Part shown: positions 8,143 through 16,498 of the stretch, in pieces | Numbering within the stretch: position 1 is the first letter of the stretch | How the letters are laid out: the number at the start of each line of letters is the position of its first letter | From: DVED01 sp963838375 | GTDB lineage: Bacteria; Cyanobacteriota; Cyanobacteriia; Cyanobacteriales; Geitlerinemataceae | Reading direction: 5' to 3' | Length of the DNA stretch: 64,000 bases | Assembly (NCBI GenBank): GCA_963838375.1 | Contig: CAWIQY010000003.1 | Coordinates: forward strand, 124,001-188,000 | The notes under the pieces: generated by a model | The model's database searches: none | Seen by the model: only the letters and a program-made list of their open reading frames with translations | Told to the model about the DNA's origin: nothing | Program-made: the position numbers and the translations under genes

Positions 8143-9231
8143 ATGGGCAACACCTTCGGGCATCTATTTCGAGTTACCACCTTTGGCGAGTCTCACGGCG
8201 GTGGCGTGGGGGCTGTCATCGACGGATGTCCTCCCCAACTCGAAATTTCGACCGAAGAAATCCAATTTGAATTAGATAGGCGTCGTCCCGGACAAAGCAA
8301 AATTACGACGCCGCGCAAAGAATCCGATACTTGTGAAGTGCTCTCAGGGATTTTTCAAGGCAAAACCCTCGGCACTCCCATCGCCATTTTGGTTCGCAAC
8401 CAAAATACTCGTCCTCAAGATTACAGCGAGATGGCGACAACCTACCGCCCCTCCCATGCGGATGCCACCTACGACGCCAAATACGGCTTCCGCAACTGGC
8501 AAGGGGGCGGTCGTTCCTCCGCCAGAGAAACCATCGGACGGGTAGCGGCTGGAGCGATTGCGAAAAAAATTCTCCGGCAAGTGGCAGGCGTGGAAATTGT
8601 CGGCTACGTCAAACGCATTCGGGATTTAGAAGCCGTTGTCGATGCCGACACCGTGACTCTAGAACAAGTCGAAAGCAATATCGCTCGCTGTCCCGACTCC
8701 GAATGTGCCGAAAAAATGATCGAACTGATAGAACTTATCCGCCGTCAGGGCGACTCCATTGGCGGAGTGGTGGAGTGCGTTGCCAGAAATGTTCCCAAAG
8801 GCTTGGGCGATCCGGTTTTTGATAAACTCGAAGCCGAACTGGCAAAAGGGGTAATGTCTTTGCCTGCCAGTAAAGGGTTCGAGATCGGATCTGGGTTTGC
8901 TGGAACTCTGCTGACAGGCAGCGAACATAACGATGAATTTTATCTTGACGACGCGGGAGAAATGCGCACTCGCACCAATCGCTCCGGTGGTGTTCAAGGC
9001 GGCATTAGCAACGGAGAAAATATTATTATTCGAGTGGCATTTAAGCCAACCGCAACCATTCGCAAAGAACAAAATACCGTCACCCAAGATCGACAAGAAA
9101 CCGTTCTGGCGGCGAAGGGACGGCACGATCCCTGTGTGTTATCAAGAGCTGTGCCTATGGTGGAAGCCATGATGGCATTGGTGCTTTGCGATCGACTATT
9201 GTGTTACCAAGGGCAATGTCATACGGTCTAA
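8143..9231 (+). CDS. aroC: Chorismate synthase
   Basis: A 362-residue enzyme that converts 5-enolpyruvylshikimate-3-phosphate to chorismate, the last shikimate-pathway step, using reduced FMN. Family signatures are clear: GHLFRVTTFGESHGGGVGA at the N-terminus, RPSHADATYDAKYGFRNWQG, the GGRSSARET block, GVQGGISNGENI, and the C-terminal KGRHDPCVLSRAVPMVEAM. An upstream in-frame start at 8083 exists, but the family begins MGNTFGHLF, so the ATG at 8143 is used. It is cytoplasmic and appears complete. It appears to stand alone, between the nitrogenase-like gene and a metallo-hydrolase. Confidence 0.95.
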   Translation: MGNTFGHLFRVTTFGESHGGGVGAVIDGCPPQLEISTEEIQFELDRRRPGQSKITTPRKESDTCEVLSGIFQGKTLGTPIAILVRNQNTRPQDYSEMATTYRPSHADATYDAKYGFRNWQGGGRSSARETIGRVAAGAIAKKILRQVAGVEIVGYVKRIRDLEAVVDADTVTLEQVESNIARCPDSECAEKMIELIELIRRQGDSIGGVVECVARNVPKGLGDPVFDKLEAELAKGVMSLPASKGFEIGSGFAGTLLTGSEHNDEFYLDDAGEMRTRTNRSGGVQGGISNGENIIIRVAFKPTATIRKEQNTVTQDRQETVLAAKGRHDPCVLSRAVPMVEAMMALVLCDRLLCYQGQCHTV

Positions 9232-9370
9232 TACGATCGAATCTTAAATTCGGAGTTACGATCGTCAATAGAAGAGTCTGAAGCGATTTGCATTCGTTAC
9301 CTTCAATCTATCCGGATGCCCAGCTTCAGGCTTAGATAATTGATCTTGAAAGGTTGTCCTCGATCGGGTT

Positions 9371-10231
9371 ATGGAAACAAGTCAATCCTCTGATTTCACA
9401 GTTCGTTTTTGGGGTGTCAGGGGCAGTATTCCTACCCCAGGAAAAGAGACTGTGCGTTATGGCGGCAATACCTCCTGCATTGAAATGCAAATCGGTGAAA
9501 AACGTCTGATTTTTGATGGAGGTACAGGTTTGCAGGAGTTGGGTAAAGATGTGATGAAGCAGCTTCCTCCGAAAACTTATATGTTTTTTACCCATTACCA
9601 CTGGGATCATATCCAAGGTTTGCCCTTTTTTCTGCCCGCTTTTATCAAGGGACATAGCTTGCAGATCTACGGAGCAATCCCCCAAAATGGAGACTCTTTA
9701 AAAAAGCATTTTCTGGAGCGGGTGTTGCATGCGAATTCGCCCGTTCATCTGTCTAGATTGAAAGCAGATATGCAGTTCTTCGATCTAGTTTGTGGTGAGA
9801 ACTTTGAAATCGAAGGTGTTCATTTTCAAACGTGCCATCTTAACCATCCCAATAATGCGATGGGATATCGAGTCAACTGGCGCGGACGATCGGTGTTTTA
9901 TTGTACCGATACCGAACATTATCCCGATCGTCTCGACGAAAACGTGATGGCGTTAGCTCAGGGAGCCGACGTGATGATTTATGATGCGATGTATACCGAT
10001 GAAGAATATCATCATCCCAAAGTTCCGAGGTTGGGCTGGGGTCATTCCACCTGGCAGGAAGGCGTTAGAATTGCCAAAGCGGCGGGCGTGAAAACCCTCG
10101 TCATCTTTCACCACGATCCGGCGCATTCCGATGAGTTTCTCGATCGAATCGCGATCGAAGTTAAAGATGCGTTCCCCAATGCTGTGATGGCTCGTGAAGG
10201 CTTGATTTTACCTGTTGGATCGGGAAAATAA
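9371..10231 (+). CDS. MBL-fold metallo-hydrolase, PhnP/cyclic-phosphodiesterase-like
   Basis: A 286-residue metallo-beta-lactamase-fold protein. It opens with VRFWGVRGSIPTPG and has the zinc-binding motif THYHWDHIQG (about residues 73-82), later ligands in TCHLNHP and TDTEHYPD, and a C-terminal FHHDPAHSDE. The GVRGSIP opening and this layout are typical of a phosphoribosyl-cyclic-phosphodiesterase/PhnP-like branch, but the substrate is not known. It is cytoplasmic, with no signal peptide. The catalytic His/Asp set looks complete. Confidence 0.85.
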   Translation: METSQSSDFTVRFWGVRGSIPTPGKETVRYGGNTSCIEMQIGEKRLIFDGGTGLQELGKDVMKQLPPKTYMFFTHYHWDHIQGLPFFLPAFIKGHSLQIYGAIPQNGDSLKKHFLERVLHANSPVHLSRLKADMQFFDLVCGENFEIEGVHFQTCHLNHPNNAMGYRVNWRGRSVFYCTDTEHYPDRLDENVMALAQGADVMIYDAMYTDEEYHHPKVPRLGWGHSTWQEGVRIAKAAGVKTLVIFHHDPAHSDEFLDRIAIEVKDAFPNAVMAREGLILPVGSGK

Positions 10232-10250
10232 AACCATTAACAACTAACCA

Positions 10251-10937
10251 CTAGCTCGCTGACAAGCGTTGCAAAGAGAGTTTAGCGGCGGCGGCGACTT
10301 GGGGATGAGTATCTTTGGCAAGATAGTTCAAAGCCGAAATGGTTTTAGCGCTGGGGAGATTACCCAAGGCTTCGGCAAGGCGTTGTCGCAGCCACCAATC
10401 CTCCGATGGGACGAATTGTAGCAGACGATCGAGGGATTCTGTGGCTTTAATTTCCCCGAGAGCGGCGATCGCCGCTTGTTGGAGTAACGCTTCTTTGCTT
10501 TCGAGCGCTTCAAGCAGCACCTCGTAGGCTTTAGGATTTTTCAGATTTCCCAGAGACACTGCCGCACTAAAGCGAACCAACCATGCCGTATCTTCGTAAA
10601 AAGCACGCACGAGTGGATCGAATGCGCGAGGATCTTCTAAATATCCCAAGGCGCCTGCGGCATCAGCACGAATGCCATAGTCAGCTTCGGTTTGGAGCAA
10701 ATTCACGAGAATGGGATAACAGGCGGCAGTCGGCTTCAAACCCAAAGCAAACACAGCCATCGATCGAACCGGTAAATGTTCGTCGTCGAGGACTTTTTCG
10801 ATCAGGGGAACCGCGTCGTCTGGCGCCACACTTCGTAAGGAAACTAAAGCTAGCATTCGATCGCGGGCGTCGGGACTTTCCAGTTGAGCGGAAATTTGCG
10901 CTAAGTTAGCAGAAAGCATAGATCGGTGGATTAACAA
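10251..10937 (-). CDS. HEAT-repeat protein (phycobilin lyase/NblB-like superfamily)
   Basis: A 228-residue all-helical protein made of about six HEAT-like repeats (recurring A..LG.l..p.a...L...l patterns such as VFALGLKPTAACYPILVNLL and SLGNLKNPKAYEVLLEAL). Proteins of this kind in cyanobacteria include bilin lyase subunits and NblB-like phycobilisome factors, but the repeat alone gives no substrate. ATGs at 10937 and 10919 are both possible. It converges on the metallo-hydrolase gene, with about 20 bp between the stops. No membrane segment. Confidence 0.75.
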   Translation of the reverse strand: MLIHRSMLSANLAQISAQLESPDARDRMLALVSLRSVAPDDAVPLIEKVLDDEHLPVRSMAVFALGLKPTAACYPILVNLLQTEADYGIRADAAGALGYLEDPRAFDPLVRAFYEDTAWLVRFSAAVSLGNLKNPKAYEVLLEALESKEALLQQAAIAALGEIKATESLDRLLQFVPSEDWWLRQRLAEALGNLPSAKTISALNYLAKDTHPQVAAAAKLSLQRLSAS

Positions 10938-11045
10938 AATTTAACAATCACTCTCATACTCTATAGTAGCGAATCGGCAACGGTAACGGATGCGAATCGA
11001 TTGCCTAGGAGCTCGAAACGAGTTGCAAAGTCCGGCACAAGTCAA

Positions 11046-11654
11046 ATGGATACAAGTCAAAATAACGGAGTAACCCGACTGATGAGCAAAAAAGAGGTCA
11101 AAGCGATTACCGACGAACTCATAACCCATGCGATCGTTCTCGGCAGTTTCGTGGCGCTGATGTGGTGTGTTGAAATTGCGGATTTTCTGGTATTTCGAGG
11201 ACAACTGGATACCTATGGGATTTTGCCGCGCAACCTCATCGGCTTGCGCGGCATTCTGTTTATGCCATTTCTCCACGGCAATTTCCCGCACCTGATCGCT
11301 AATACCATTCCGTTCATCATTTTGGGATGGCTGGTGATGCTGCGGAAAATCAGCGACTTTTTTGTAGTGACGGCGGTAACGATGCTTGTGGGAGGCTTGG
11401 GGGTTTGGGTGTTTGGCAGTCCCGGACTTCACATCGGCGCCAGTGGGATAATTTTTGGCTATCTCGGATTTCTGTTGCTGCGGGGACTGTTCCAGCGGAG
11501 TTTTGGAGGAATTTTATTGTCCTTAGTCGTGGGTTTTCTGTATGGCGGTTTGATTTGGGGTGTCCTGCCGGGTCAACCCGGTGTTTCTTGGGAAGGACAT
11601 TTGTTTGGATTTTTAGGGGGAGTTGTGGCGGCGCGTCTGCTGTCTCGGCGTTAG
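11046..11654 (+). CDS. Rhomboid-family intramembrane serine protease
   Basis: About 202 residues with six hydrophobic segments. The rhomboid catalytic Ser is in GASGIIFGYLG, and the partner His in WEGHLFGFLGG near the C-terminus. HGNFPHLIANT corresponds to the conserved HxxxHL(x)N element of the second segment. This family cleaves membrane proteins within the bilayer. Its substrate is unknown. The start is placed at the ATG 11046; a TTG at 11001 would add 15 residues. It is followed by the interrupted nuclease-like gene on the same strand. Confidence 0.85.
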   Translation: MDTSQNNGVTRLMSKKEVKAITDELITHAIVLGSFVALMWCVEIADFLVFRGQLDTYGILPRNLIGLRGILFMPFLHGNFPHLIANTIPFIILGWLVMLRKISDFFVVTAVTMLVGGLGVWVFGSPGLHIGASGIIFGYLGFLLLRGLFQRSFGGILLSLVVGFLYGGLIWGVLPGQPGVSWEGHLFGFLGGVVAARLLSRR

Positions 11655-11709
11655 GGAGTTATTTTTTGGATACACTCTAAGCATGGGGTACGAGTGGAGA
11701 AATATCAGG

Positions 11710-12712
11710 ATGGCAAACGCGGTTCCAGCCGAACGAGTAACGCTCTACCAACTCGAACAAGCCTTCGGATTGCAAGAGGTCAATCGTCCGGACTGGTTTC
11801 CAGAGTGGCGGACAGATTTGCCAGAATTAACATTAGCCCAACAGCAGAGACTCGAAAGGGGTAGGAACTGTAACTTAAAAACTCTTCATCTCTTGGCAAA
11901 TGTAGCATTTTTGAGTAGGTTTTACGGAAAATCTGCTAGAATGGTGGTCATATGTAACGGTTTTACCGTCGCCGTCAGAGGATACAGTCTCCACCCAGAA
12001 GTGTGGCGTTTGATAAACGTGCGCGCCGCGAGACACAGGCTCCATAGACAGAGGGTCGTTAGTAGCGCCTCAAATTTCAGAAGTTTTTGAGACTTCGACA
12101 CATCAGCCGTCAGTTAGACGGTGTTAGCCTGCGGACAGGAAGGAGCCGACTCCCCTGGATGAAACAGGAAGTAAGCATCAAGTTACCATGAGTAGCTTTG
12201 TCTATTAATGAGTAGTTTTGAGTAGGTCTTATGTAACGGTGAAGGCAGCGTATGCGAACCTGGCGCGGCGTTCGGTACTGGAAAATACAGTAAAGATGGC
12301 GATCGTTTCTCCGTTGCTGGATGTCGCAGGATTCTTCTTTCCCCCGTTTTATGTGGATACGGAGGAATCTGTGGAAATCGTCTCGCGGGACGGAGAAACG
12401 ATAGTGCGGGGACGGATGGATGTTTTGGTGCTTCAGGAACGGGTTTGGGTCTTGGTCATCGAGTCAAAACGAGCTGAGTTTAGCGTCAAAGTCGGCATTC
12501 CTCAAGTCCTGTCCTATATGCTTGCCAGTCCGCATCCAGAGCGATCGATCTACGGACTGGTGACCAATGGTAGTAACTTTGTGTTCCTCAAATTGGTACG
12601 GCGGGAAATCCCCCAATATATCCGTTCCCAGGAATTTGTACTGGAAAATCCCCACGATCTCGATCGAGTGTTACAGATGTTAAAGCAGTTGGCAGTGATC
12701 GCCGCTGGTTAA
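11710..12712 (+). pseudogene. Restriction-endonuclease-fold protein (type I R-subunit N-terminal-like), split by an insertion
   Basis: Two halves of one gene. Exon-like part 1 (11710-11859) encodes 50 residues ending TLAQQQRLER. Part 2 (12239-12709) resumes VKAAYANLARRSVLENTVK and encodes about 157 residues, with a PD-(D/E)xK-like core: GRMDVLVLQERVWVLVIESKR. Rejoined, the two give a roughly 207-residue protein that reads in one frame (LER then VKAAY), as in intact members common in cyanobacteria. The 379-bp piece between them shifts the frame and adds stops. Unless the RNA element is somehow removed or bypassed, no full protein is made. The 3' end converges on the DUF2470 gene with a few bases of overlap. 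Confidence 0.75.
11860..12238 (+). mobile_element. HEARO-like structured RNA element, non-autonomous (IscB omega-RNA type)
   Basis: This segment interrupts the 11710 gene exactly. Its 3' half is a run of short hairpins: ccgtc/gacgg (about 12110-12121), ggag/ctcc, cctg/cagg around gatgaaa, and gtaa/ttac. The conserved-looking words gttagcctgcgg and aacaggaagtaagcat match what I recall of the HEARO RNA family. The 5' half also folds (cgttt/aacg, ctcaaa/tttgag). It ends directly before GTGA, and HEARO RNAs are reported to sit upstream of ATGA or GTGA. No IscB/HNH ORF is inside, so mobilisation would have to be in trans. gagtaggt words recur near both ends (11914 and 12220). Precise ends are defined by restoration of the host frame. 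Confidence 0.75.
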
Positions 12713-12993
12713 CTTAATTGTTTTCTGGCTTCTTTCATCAAATCAATCAAAATATGGTGAGCATCTTCGGCATTTTTTAAATCTCGATCGAACGCAATCC
12801 GAACGGGTTGAGATGTCCCGCCCGTTTCGACGTCGAGATTCATCCCTTTTGCATCGATCGATAGCATTTTGGCGGCGGTCGCTTCTGGTGAATTCCCAAA
12901 GGCTTTCGCATACATAACGATCGCATCGCTATGATCGTCATTCATGTGTTTGCAGATGCGATCGCTAATATCCGTAAAAACGTCTTGACTCAT
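12709..12993 (-). CDS. DUF2470 domain protein (HugZ C-terminal-like)
   Basis: A 94-residue stand-alone DUF2470 domain with the family block ICKHMNDDHSDAIVMYAKAFG near the N-terminus and KGMNLDVET in the middle. The domain is found at the C-terminus of pyridoxamine-oxidase-like haem-utilisation proteins and on its own in cyanobacteria. The His/Asp-rich N-terminal helix is the most conserved part. No function is proven for the stand-alone form. Its stop codon overlaps that of the convergent split nuclease-like gene. Confidence 0.85.
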   Translation of the reverse strand: MSQDVFTDISDRICKHMNDDHSDAIVMYAKAFGNSPEATAAKMLSIDAKGMNLDVETGGTSQPVRIAFDRDLKNAEDAHHILIDLMKEARKQLS

Positions 12994-13004
12994 GATTTTT
13001 TTTA

Positions 13005-13438
13005 ATGGTGAACGGCAGTTTTTTTTCAGATATGGAGGTGGGGAATTTCAGCATTTCAGCATTCTCGAATCCCGATTTACTCTGGGGATCGACGGTATTG
13101 CGTCAGTTTTCGATCGCCACAACGCCTGCGTCTAGCGAGAGCGCAGTTAGCCAACCCAGATTTGGGAAAAGGTTTCTGCGGCAAGACTGAGAAGCGCTCT
13201 CAGATCGCTGAATTTTTGGCAGTATATGGACTACTGCTCTCATTATTTTACCAGATTTGGCAACAGCAAATTACCTCGACTGGCAATTTGTGAATCTTCA
13301 TACACAAGCCCAACTTGTGTATCGAACCCAATCCATAATTGAAGCAATCAGAGGATCTGCGTCCTCGATAGCGGTATCTCGAAGGGATGCCTTTCTTGTA
13401 GGGGCGTACTCCGATGCGCCTCTTTTTTATTAAGTCCA
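13005..13438. other. Intergenic region with two hairpins
   Basis: No supported gene. A 61-codon open frame at 13005 has no recognisable features. A perfect 9-bp hairpin (atacacaag/cttgtgtat) lies at 13300-13322. A G/C-rich inverted repeat around 13399-13423 (aggggcg...cgcctct) followed by a T-run precedes the small membrane-protein gene. Confidence 0.5.
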
Positions 13439-13675
13439 ATGAAAACACTCGGAAAATGGGTCGTTACAGGAGTTCTTAAAGTAATCTTCGGTTTTTGGCT
13501 CCTCGGATATGCAGCGGGTTTAGTCAGCATTTCTAGCAATTTAAAAGTGGGATTGGGAGTGACTGGCTATATCTTTGCCTTGTTGGTTATTCCCGTGTAC
13601 TTCTGTTGGATACATCGCACTCAAAGTCGCCGACACCAAACATCGGCAAAAACAGATCGCACAAGTATTTCCTGA
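13439..13675 (+). CDS. Small two-helix membrane protein, hypothetical
   Basis: A 78-residue protein with two hydrophobic segments (about 8-30, VVTGVLKVIFGFWLLGYAAG, and 38-56, VGLGVTGYIFALLVIPVYF) and a basic, hydrophilic C-terminus. I do not recognise a family. It could be a genuine small membrane protein: the hydrophobic pattern and lysine after Met look real, but there is no clear ribosome-binding site. It precedes natB on the same strand by about 165 bp. Confidence 0.45.
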   Translation: MKTLGKWVVTGVLKVIFGFWLLGYAAGLVSISSNLKVGLGVTGYIFALLVIPVYFCWIHRTQSRRHQTSAKTDRTSIS

Positions 13676-13840
13676 TGATACAACAACAGTCTTTAAACTT
13701 TTATATTTTCGGAGATAAGTTCATGATTTTTTTTGTAACTGTTGGCGAAAGACAACAGTTTGGGTCGGCGAGATCGGTCTGGTAACTGCGTCTTGTGGCA
13801 TGATTAAAATTCGATCGTCAACGACTTCCAGGAGTTACCC

Positions 13841-15103
13841 ATGAATCAACTTGGCACAAACGGCAAGTTTTTCCAGTTCGCCCCCAGATTGACCCCCATT
13901 GCCATCGCGCTGACGGCAAGCTGTCTCACCGCCTGCGACAGCTTAGTAACCGAAGGTGGCGGTGCCGAAAATTCCGTCAAAATCGTTTCCAGTTTGCCCA
14001 TGACGGGTAGCGCATTGGGACAGAACCAATCGATCGTTAACGGCATCAAACAAGCCCTGGAAGAAACCGATTCTACCGTTTGTGACGGTCAACTCAAAAT
14101 CGACTACGAAATCTACGACGACGCTACCGCAGCCGCTGGCAAGTGGGAACCCGCCCAAATCACTGCCAATGCCAACAAAGCCGTAACCGACGCTAGCGTT
14201 GTGGGTGTCATCGGTCACTTCAACTCGGGTGCTGCCAAACTATCTATCCCTATCCTGAATGCCTCCAATTTGGTGATGGTGAGTCCGGCAAATACCTATC
14301 CTGGATTGACCAAACCCGGTCTGGGGGAAGGCAAAGAACCTGACGTCTACTATCCCAACGGCGAACGCAACTACGCCCGCGTCGTCCCCACAGATGATAT
14401 TCAAGGCGTCGTGGGCGCTAAATGGGCGAAATCCCTCGGGGCAAAAAAAGTCTACATCCTCGACGACCAAGAACTCTACGGGAAAGGGTTAGCCGATATC
14501 TTTGAAGCCAGCGCCAAGGCAGAAGGATTGGAAGTTTTGGGACATGAAGGCATCGACCCCAAAGCCAGTGACTACAAAGCCTTGATGACCAAAATTAAAG
14601 CCCTCAACCCCGATTCGATCTACTTCGGCGGCACAACCCAAACCAATGCCGGACAATTGATCAAAGATATGCGAAACGTGGGAATGACGGCAGAAACGGT
14701 CAAATTCATGGGACCCGATGGCATTTACGAACAAGCCTTAATCGATGCGGCTGGACAAGATGCCGAAGGTGTCTACGCGACATTTGGAGGGGTTCCCCCG
14801 TCCAAACTCACGGGCGCGGGTCAACAGTGGTATGAAAGTTATAAGAGTACATTTAATGCCGAACCGGAAGCTTATGCGGCGTATGGTTATGAGTCGGCGA
14901 AAGTGCTCATTGGGGCAATTAATCAAGTCTGTCAAAACGATCGCGATGCTATTCGTGCAGCGGTGTTGAATACTCAGGATTTTGACGGAGTTTTGGGAAA
15001 CTGGAGCTTTGACGCCAACGGCGACACGACGTTGAAGGTCATGTCTGGGAATATGGTTAAAGATGGCAAGTGGGAGTTTGTCACGCAGCTTGAAGCGAAT
15101 TAA
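13841..15103 (+). CDS. natB: Branched-chain/neutral amino acid ABC transporter substrate-binding lipoprotein
   Basis: A 420-residue periplasmic binding protein of the LivJ/LivK type. A lipoprotein signal ends in the lipobox LTAC (Cys at about 30). The mature protein starts with KIVSSLPMTGSALGQNQSI, the first strand and ligand loop of this family, and later has VIGHFNSGAAKLSIPI and AAYGYESAKVLIGAI. In cyanobacteria the NatABCDE system imports neutral amino acids with NatB as binding protein. The four matching membrane and ATPase genes lie about 42 kb away (55378-60014), so the pairing is inferred. A hairpin terminator follows directly. Confidence 0.8.
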   Translation: MNQLGTNGKFFQFAPRLTPIAIALTASCLTACDSLVTEGGGAENSVKIVSSLPMTGSALGQNQSIVNGIKQALEETDSTVCDGQLKIDYEIYDDATAAAGKWEPAQITANANKAVTDASVVGVIGHFNSGAAKLSIPILNASNLVMVSPANTYPGLTKPGLGEGKEPDVYYPNGERNYARVVPTDDIQGVVGAKWAKSLGAKKVYILDDQELYGKGLADIFEASAKAEGLEVLGHEGIDPKASDYKALMTKIKALNPDSIYFGGTTQTNAGQLIKDMRNVGMTAETVKFMGPDGIYEQALIDAAGQDAEGVYATFGGVPPSKLTGAGQQWYESYKSTFNAEPEAYAAYGYESAKVLIGAINQVCQNDRDAIRAAVLNTQDFDGVLGNWSFDANGDTTLKVMSGNMVKDGKWEFVTQLEAN

Positions 15104-15112
15104 CGCTCGCGA

Positions 15113-15141
15113 CCCACACTAAGCTGACGCTATAGTGTGGG
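15113..15141 (+). terminator. Rho-independent terminator after natB
   Basis: A 9-bp perfect stem (cccacacta/tagtgtggg) with an 11-nt loop, followed by cttttgct, lies 10 bp after the natB stop. Confidence 0.75.
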
Positions 15142-15155
15142 CTTTTGCTAGACCC

Positions 15156-15308
15156 GAGACGATCGAGAACGCCTTTGGAGTCAGCACCGCGATCGACATA
15201 ATCCCCCAACGTAATCAATCGATCTTCCCCTTGCAACTCGATCGCCTCTAACAAGGCATCAAACGCCCGAGAACATCCATGAATATCACCAATGGCTATA
15301 ATTTTCAT
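15156..15308 (-). pseudogene. Serine/threonine protein phosphatase (PPP family), N-terminal remnant
   Basis: From the ATG at 15308 the frame gives MKIIAIGDIHG followed by GDYVDRGADSKGVLDRL. These are the first two metal-binding motifs (GDxHG and GDxVDRG) of PPP-family metallophosphatases. Homology stops at about residue 51, where the frame enters the natB terminator region. The GNHE motif and the rest of the usual 220-250 residues are absent. It is therefore a truncated remnant, probably left by a rearrangement next to natB. Confidence 0.75.
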
Positions 15309-15431
15309 CGTTACGGCTTCTCCTGCGTTACTTTCGAGGATTACAGTTACAAAAAGTGTAACGAATTCTTCACCAGACCCCAGAGATGTCAAAGTAAGAG
15401 AATACCCTTAATCTGTGTGAGGATTCTATCC

Positions 15432-16163
15432 ATGAGTGGCTTGTTTTCATCCTATGTTTGGAACCAATTAACCGTACTGTCTCTCACTTGTGGGATGGTA
15501 GGCTTGGGGGCGATCGAACCCGTTTTGGCACAAGAAGCCCGTACCCGCACTCTGACGGTTAACGGACAAGCGACCGTGGAAGTGCCCACGAGCTTAAGCC
15601 AAGTCAGCTTAGGCATCGAAGTTCAGGGTCGCACCGCCGAAGAAGTCCAACAAGAAGTGGCGCGGCGATCGGACGCATTAGTCACATTGCTGCGATCGCG
15701 CAACGTCGAGAAACTACAAACCACCGGAGTTAACCTCTATCCCCTATACAACAGCGACGGCAACGCGCCCCGAATTACCGGATATACAGCTAGCAATATC
15801 GTCAGTTTTCGCCTCGCCACAGACCAAGCTGGAACCCTCCTCGATGAAGCCGTTGCGGCTGGCGCAACCCGCATCGACGGGATTAGTTTCATCGCCAGCG
15901 ACGAAGCGATCGAAACCGCCCGTCAACAAGCCCTGCGTAACGCCACCCAAGACGCCCAAAGCCAAGCCGATACCGTACTTGCCGCTCTCAACCTCACCCG
16001 CCGCGAAATTGTCAATATTCAAGTCAGTGTTTCGACCCCTGCACCTCAACCGATCGTGAGGGGTGCTTTGGAAAGTCGAGCCGCTGCGTTCGATGAAAGC
16101 AGTGTTCTGGTTGGCGGCGACCAGCAAGTCTACGCCTACGTTACCCTCGTGATTGGTTATTAG
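15432..16163 (+). CDS. SIMPL-domain (DUF541) exported protein
   Basis: About 243 residues: a signal peptide (about 1-34, ending EPVLAQEA) and one SIMPL domain with TLTVNGQATVEVPTSLSQVS, GYTASNIVSFRLATD and the C-terminal VYAYVTLVIGY. SIMPL proteins are periplasmic or envelope proteins of uncertain role. The fold resembles oligomeric BP26/OMP28 proteins. It is clearly paralogous to the lipoprotein at 60152 (shared DEAIETARQQAL, NLTRR.IV.IQV). The ATG at 15432 is preferred over 15279 because it begins a typical signal sequence. Confidence 0.85.
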   Translation: MSGLFSSYVWNQLTVLSLTCGMVGLGAIEPVLAQEARTRTLTVNGQATVEVPTSLSQVSLGIEVQGRTAEEVQQEVARRSDALVTLLRSRNVEKLQTTGVNLYPLYNSDGNAPRITGYTASNIVSFRLATDQAGTLLDEAVAAGATRIDGISFIASDEAIETARQQALRNATQDAQSQADTVLAALNLTRREIVNIQVSVSTPAPQPIVRGALESRAAAFDESSVLVGGDQQVYAYVTLVIGY

Positions 16164-16498
16164 ATAAAGGGGGAATATTTTTACTCTGCATCCCGCACTG
16201 CCCGCTGGGCAAAGCGAATTGGGCAATCCACACTCCGCAATCTATAGCCACGAACCCCGAATCAACCTCAAAAAAAGAAATTACAGAAACCTTGCGGATT
16301 AACCCTGAGGAGAGTTGCATTTAGTACAATAGGCAGACTGGCGCGTTATTGTCTAATTTCGTCAGTAGTGTCCCGCACAGATTCTCAGATGGGTTTCTAA
16401 CTCGCTCGATCTCACCGAGCGAGCAACCTTTGTAGAATTGTGTAGCATTTTCCAAAAGTCCAATAATTAGGGATGTGTCTCCGCCGCTAGGAGGTTTT
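16164..16498. other. Intergenic/leader region upstream of the 16499 gene
   Basis: No gene. A perfect 8-bp hairpin (ctcgctcg/cgagcgag, 16401-16423) lies about 75 bp before the 16499 start codon, within the likely 5' leader. The ribosome-binding site aggagg is at 16489-16494. The remainder shows nothing I recognise. Confidence 0.5.

Noticed and set aside
11860..12238. Group II or group I self-splicing intron
   Set aside because: There is a GTGCG word (about 12018) but no domain V-like hairpin, AY end or group I core motifs. The hairpin chain and the GTGA junction fit a HEARO-like element better.
13005..13190. Small ORF divergent from the DUF2470 gene
   Set aside because: 61 codons, no ribosome-binding site and no recognisable pattern.
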